NCBI RefSeq assembly: GCF_000763385.1
Contig: NZ_JQFA01000004.1
Span: 558,001 to 622,000 of the forward strand
DNA: 64,000 bases
Direction of reading: 5' to 3'
Source of the DNA: Leptolyngbya sp. KIOST-1
Lineage (GTDB): Bacteria > Cyanobacteriota > Cyanobacteriia > Phormidesmidales > Phormidesmidaceae
The translations under genes and the position numbers were made by a program. A model generated the notes under the pieces. The model had not been told where the DNA came from. It ran no database searches and saw nothing but the letters and a program-made list of their open reading frames with translations. How positions within the stretch are numbered: position 1 is the stretch's first letter; every line of letters starts with the position of its first letter. Below are positions 63,613-64,000 of this stretch, piece by piece.

Positions 63613-63724
63613 AGGGTGGGCACCGCCCACCACTCACCTCTGGCAGAATCACAGGTTTTGGCCGACGCACCCAGGCAAGATTGATTGCAGGTAGCGCGGC
63701 GGAATGGTGGGCAGTGCCCACCCT
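63613..63724. mobile_element. MITE-like inverted-repeat element, about 112 bp
   Basis: AGGGTGGGCACCGCCCACCA at 63613 is matched in inverted orientation at 63724 (ending AGTGCCCACCCT) with two differences over about 22 bases. Each end is itself a hairpin (63615-63631 and 63706-63722). It lies in the nrtB-nrtC gap. No target duplication was found. Confidence 0.6.
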
Positions 63725-63738
63725 CCGGTTTTCCGGCT

Positions 63739-63761
63739 CCCCTCTCCCCCAGGGAGAGGGG
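63739..63761. repeat. Perfect 10-bp hairpin between nrtB and nrtC
   Basis: CCCCTCTCCC (63739-63748) and GGGAGAGGGG (63752-63761) pair around CCA just after the nrtB stop. With the inverted-repeat element next to it, this could lower readthrough from nrtB into nrtC or stabilise the nrtAB message. Confidence 0.7.
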
Positions 63762-63776
63762 CTGGGGGTGAGGGCG

Positions 63777-64000
63777 CTACTGCTTTTGTTCTTCGGGCAG
63801 TACCAGGCTGCCGATGAACACAATCAGGCGATCGAGCAGCAGACCGACAATGCCCACGTAGACGATGGCAATGATGATGTCGCTGATGCGGGAGCTGTTC
63901 CAGGCATCCCAGATGAAGAAGCCAATGCCCACGCCGCCAATCAGCATCTCCGCCGCTACGATCGCCAGCCAGGAGAGGCCAATGCCAATCCGCAGACCGG
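63777..64000 (-). CDS. nrtB: C-terminal end of nitrate/nitrite ABC transporter permease NrtB (partial)
   Basis: The minus-strand frame entering at the right edge encodes 74 residues ending LVLPEEQKQ, with stop TAG at 63779-63777. It contains the EAA-type/CysW-like permease end (GLRIGIGLSWLAIVAAEML; then GFFIWDAWNSS) and two hydrophobic segments (IIIAIVYVGIVGLLLDRL). This matches the C-terminus of NrtB, the membrane subunit of the nitrate importer, and fits the order nrtB-nrtC-nrtD. The N-terminal part is outside the window. Confidence 0.92.
   Translation of the reverse strand, partial: GLRIGIGLSWLAIVAAEMLIGGVGIGFFIWDAWNSSRISDIIIAIVYVGIVGLLLDRLIVFIGSLVLPEEQKQ

Noticed and set aside
1..64000. 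CRISPR arrays, tRNA and rRNA genes
   Set aside because: No regularly spaced repeats of 25-40 bases with unique spacers, no tRNA T-loop pattern in a plausible cloverleaf and no rRNA-like segments were seen. A dedicated search could still find a divergent tRNA.

Overview
This window comes from a cyanobacterium. The clearest signs are the dark-operative protochlorophyllide reductase gene chlB, plastid-type ndhB, a nitrate/nitrite ABC transporter of the nrtBCD type, several Uma2-family genes and many copies of the palindrome GCGATCGC (HIP1). High GC, heptanucleotide intergenic repeats and the large number of signalling kinases fit a filamentous Leptolyngbya/Nodosilinea-like genome, but this placement is inference. 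No rRNA, tRNA or CRISPR array was found.

Layout. 1-4.9 kb: a polyol/sugar ABC transporter (end of the binding protein, two permeases, ATPase) followed by a mannitol-type dehydrogenase. 5.0-5.9 kb: an MscS channel. 6.1-9.5 kb, minus strand: protoglobin, Roadblock/LC7 protein, small GTPase, DUF4388 protein, a small membrane protein and a bacteriohemerythrin, which look like one signalling unit with two oxygen-binding proteins. 10-16.4 kb: metabolism (deoC, SMP-30 lactonase, GH57 branching enzyme) with membrane and TPR proteins. 16.5-20.2 kb: a lower-GC accessory stretch with a J-domain protein, a DUF433/DUF5615 toxin-antitoxin pair, gene fragments, a secreted protein and a YidD-like protein. 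20.5-27.8 kb: hybrid kinase, CheR, CheB, hybrid kinase. 28-29.6 kb: chlB.

29.8-36.6 kb is the most island-like part: two unknown genes, a UPF0175/DUF3368 toxin-antitoxin pair, a duplicated Uma2 5' end, two complete Uma2 genes, and an AT-rich gene for a nuclease-like/NACHT/HEAT protein of the kind implicated in anti-phage defence. A single-base frameshift splits the NACHT part from its HEAT repeats. 37-47 kb is mostly housekeeping (pyrD, ndhB) with small secreted proteins, a GT2-GtrA glycosyltransferase and a large GAF-domain kinase-like protein. 47.8-52.7 kb: topA, a degenerate response regulator and a NYN-LOTUS protein. 52.7-60.4 kb: an exopolysaccharide block (TagA-type transferase, polyprenyl-phosphate sugar transferase, two tandem O-antigen-ligase-like proteins). 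60.6-64 kb: nrtD, nrtC and the end of nrtB on the minus strand.

Short non-coding elements are frequent. They include miniature inverted-repeat elements (one with a perfect 8-bp target duplication), heptamer arrays and perfect hairpins. They sit mostly between genes and sometimes touch gene ends.
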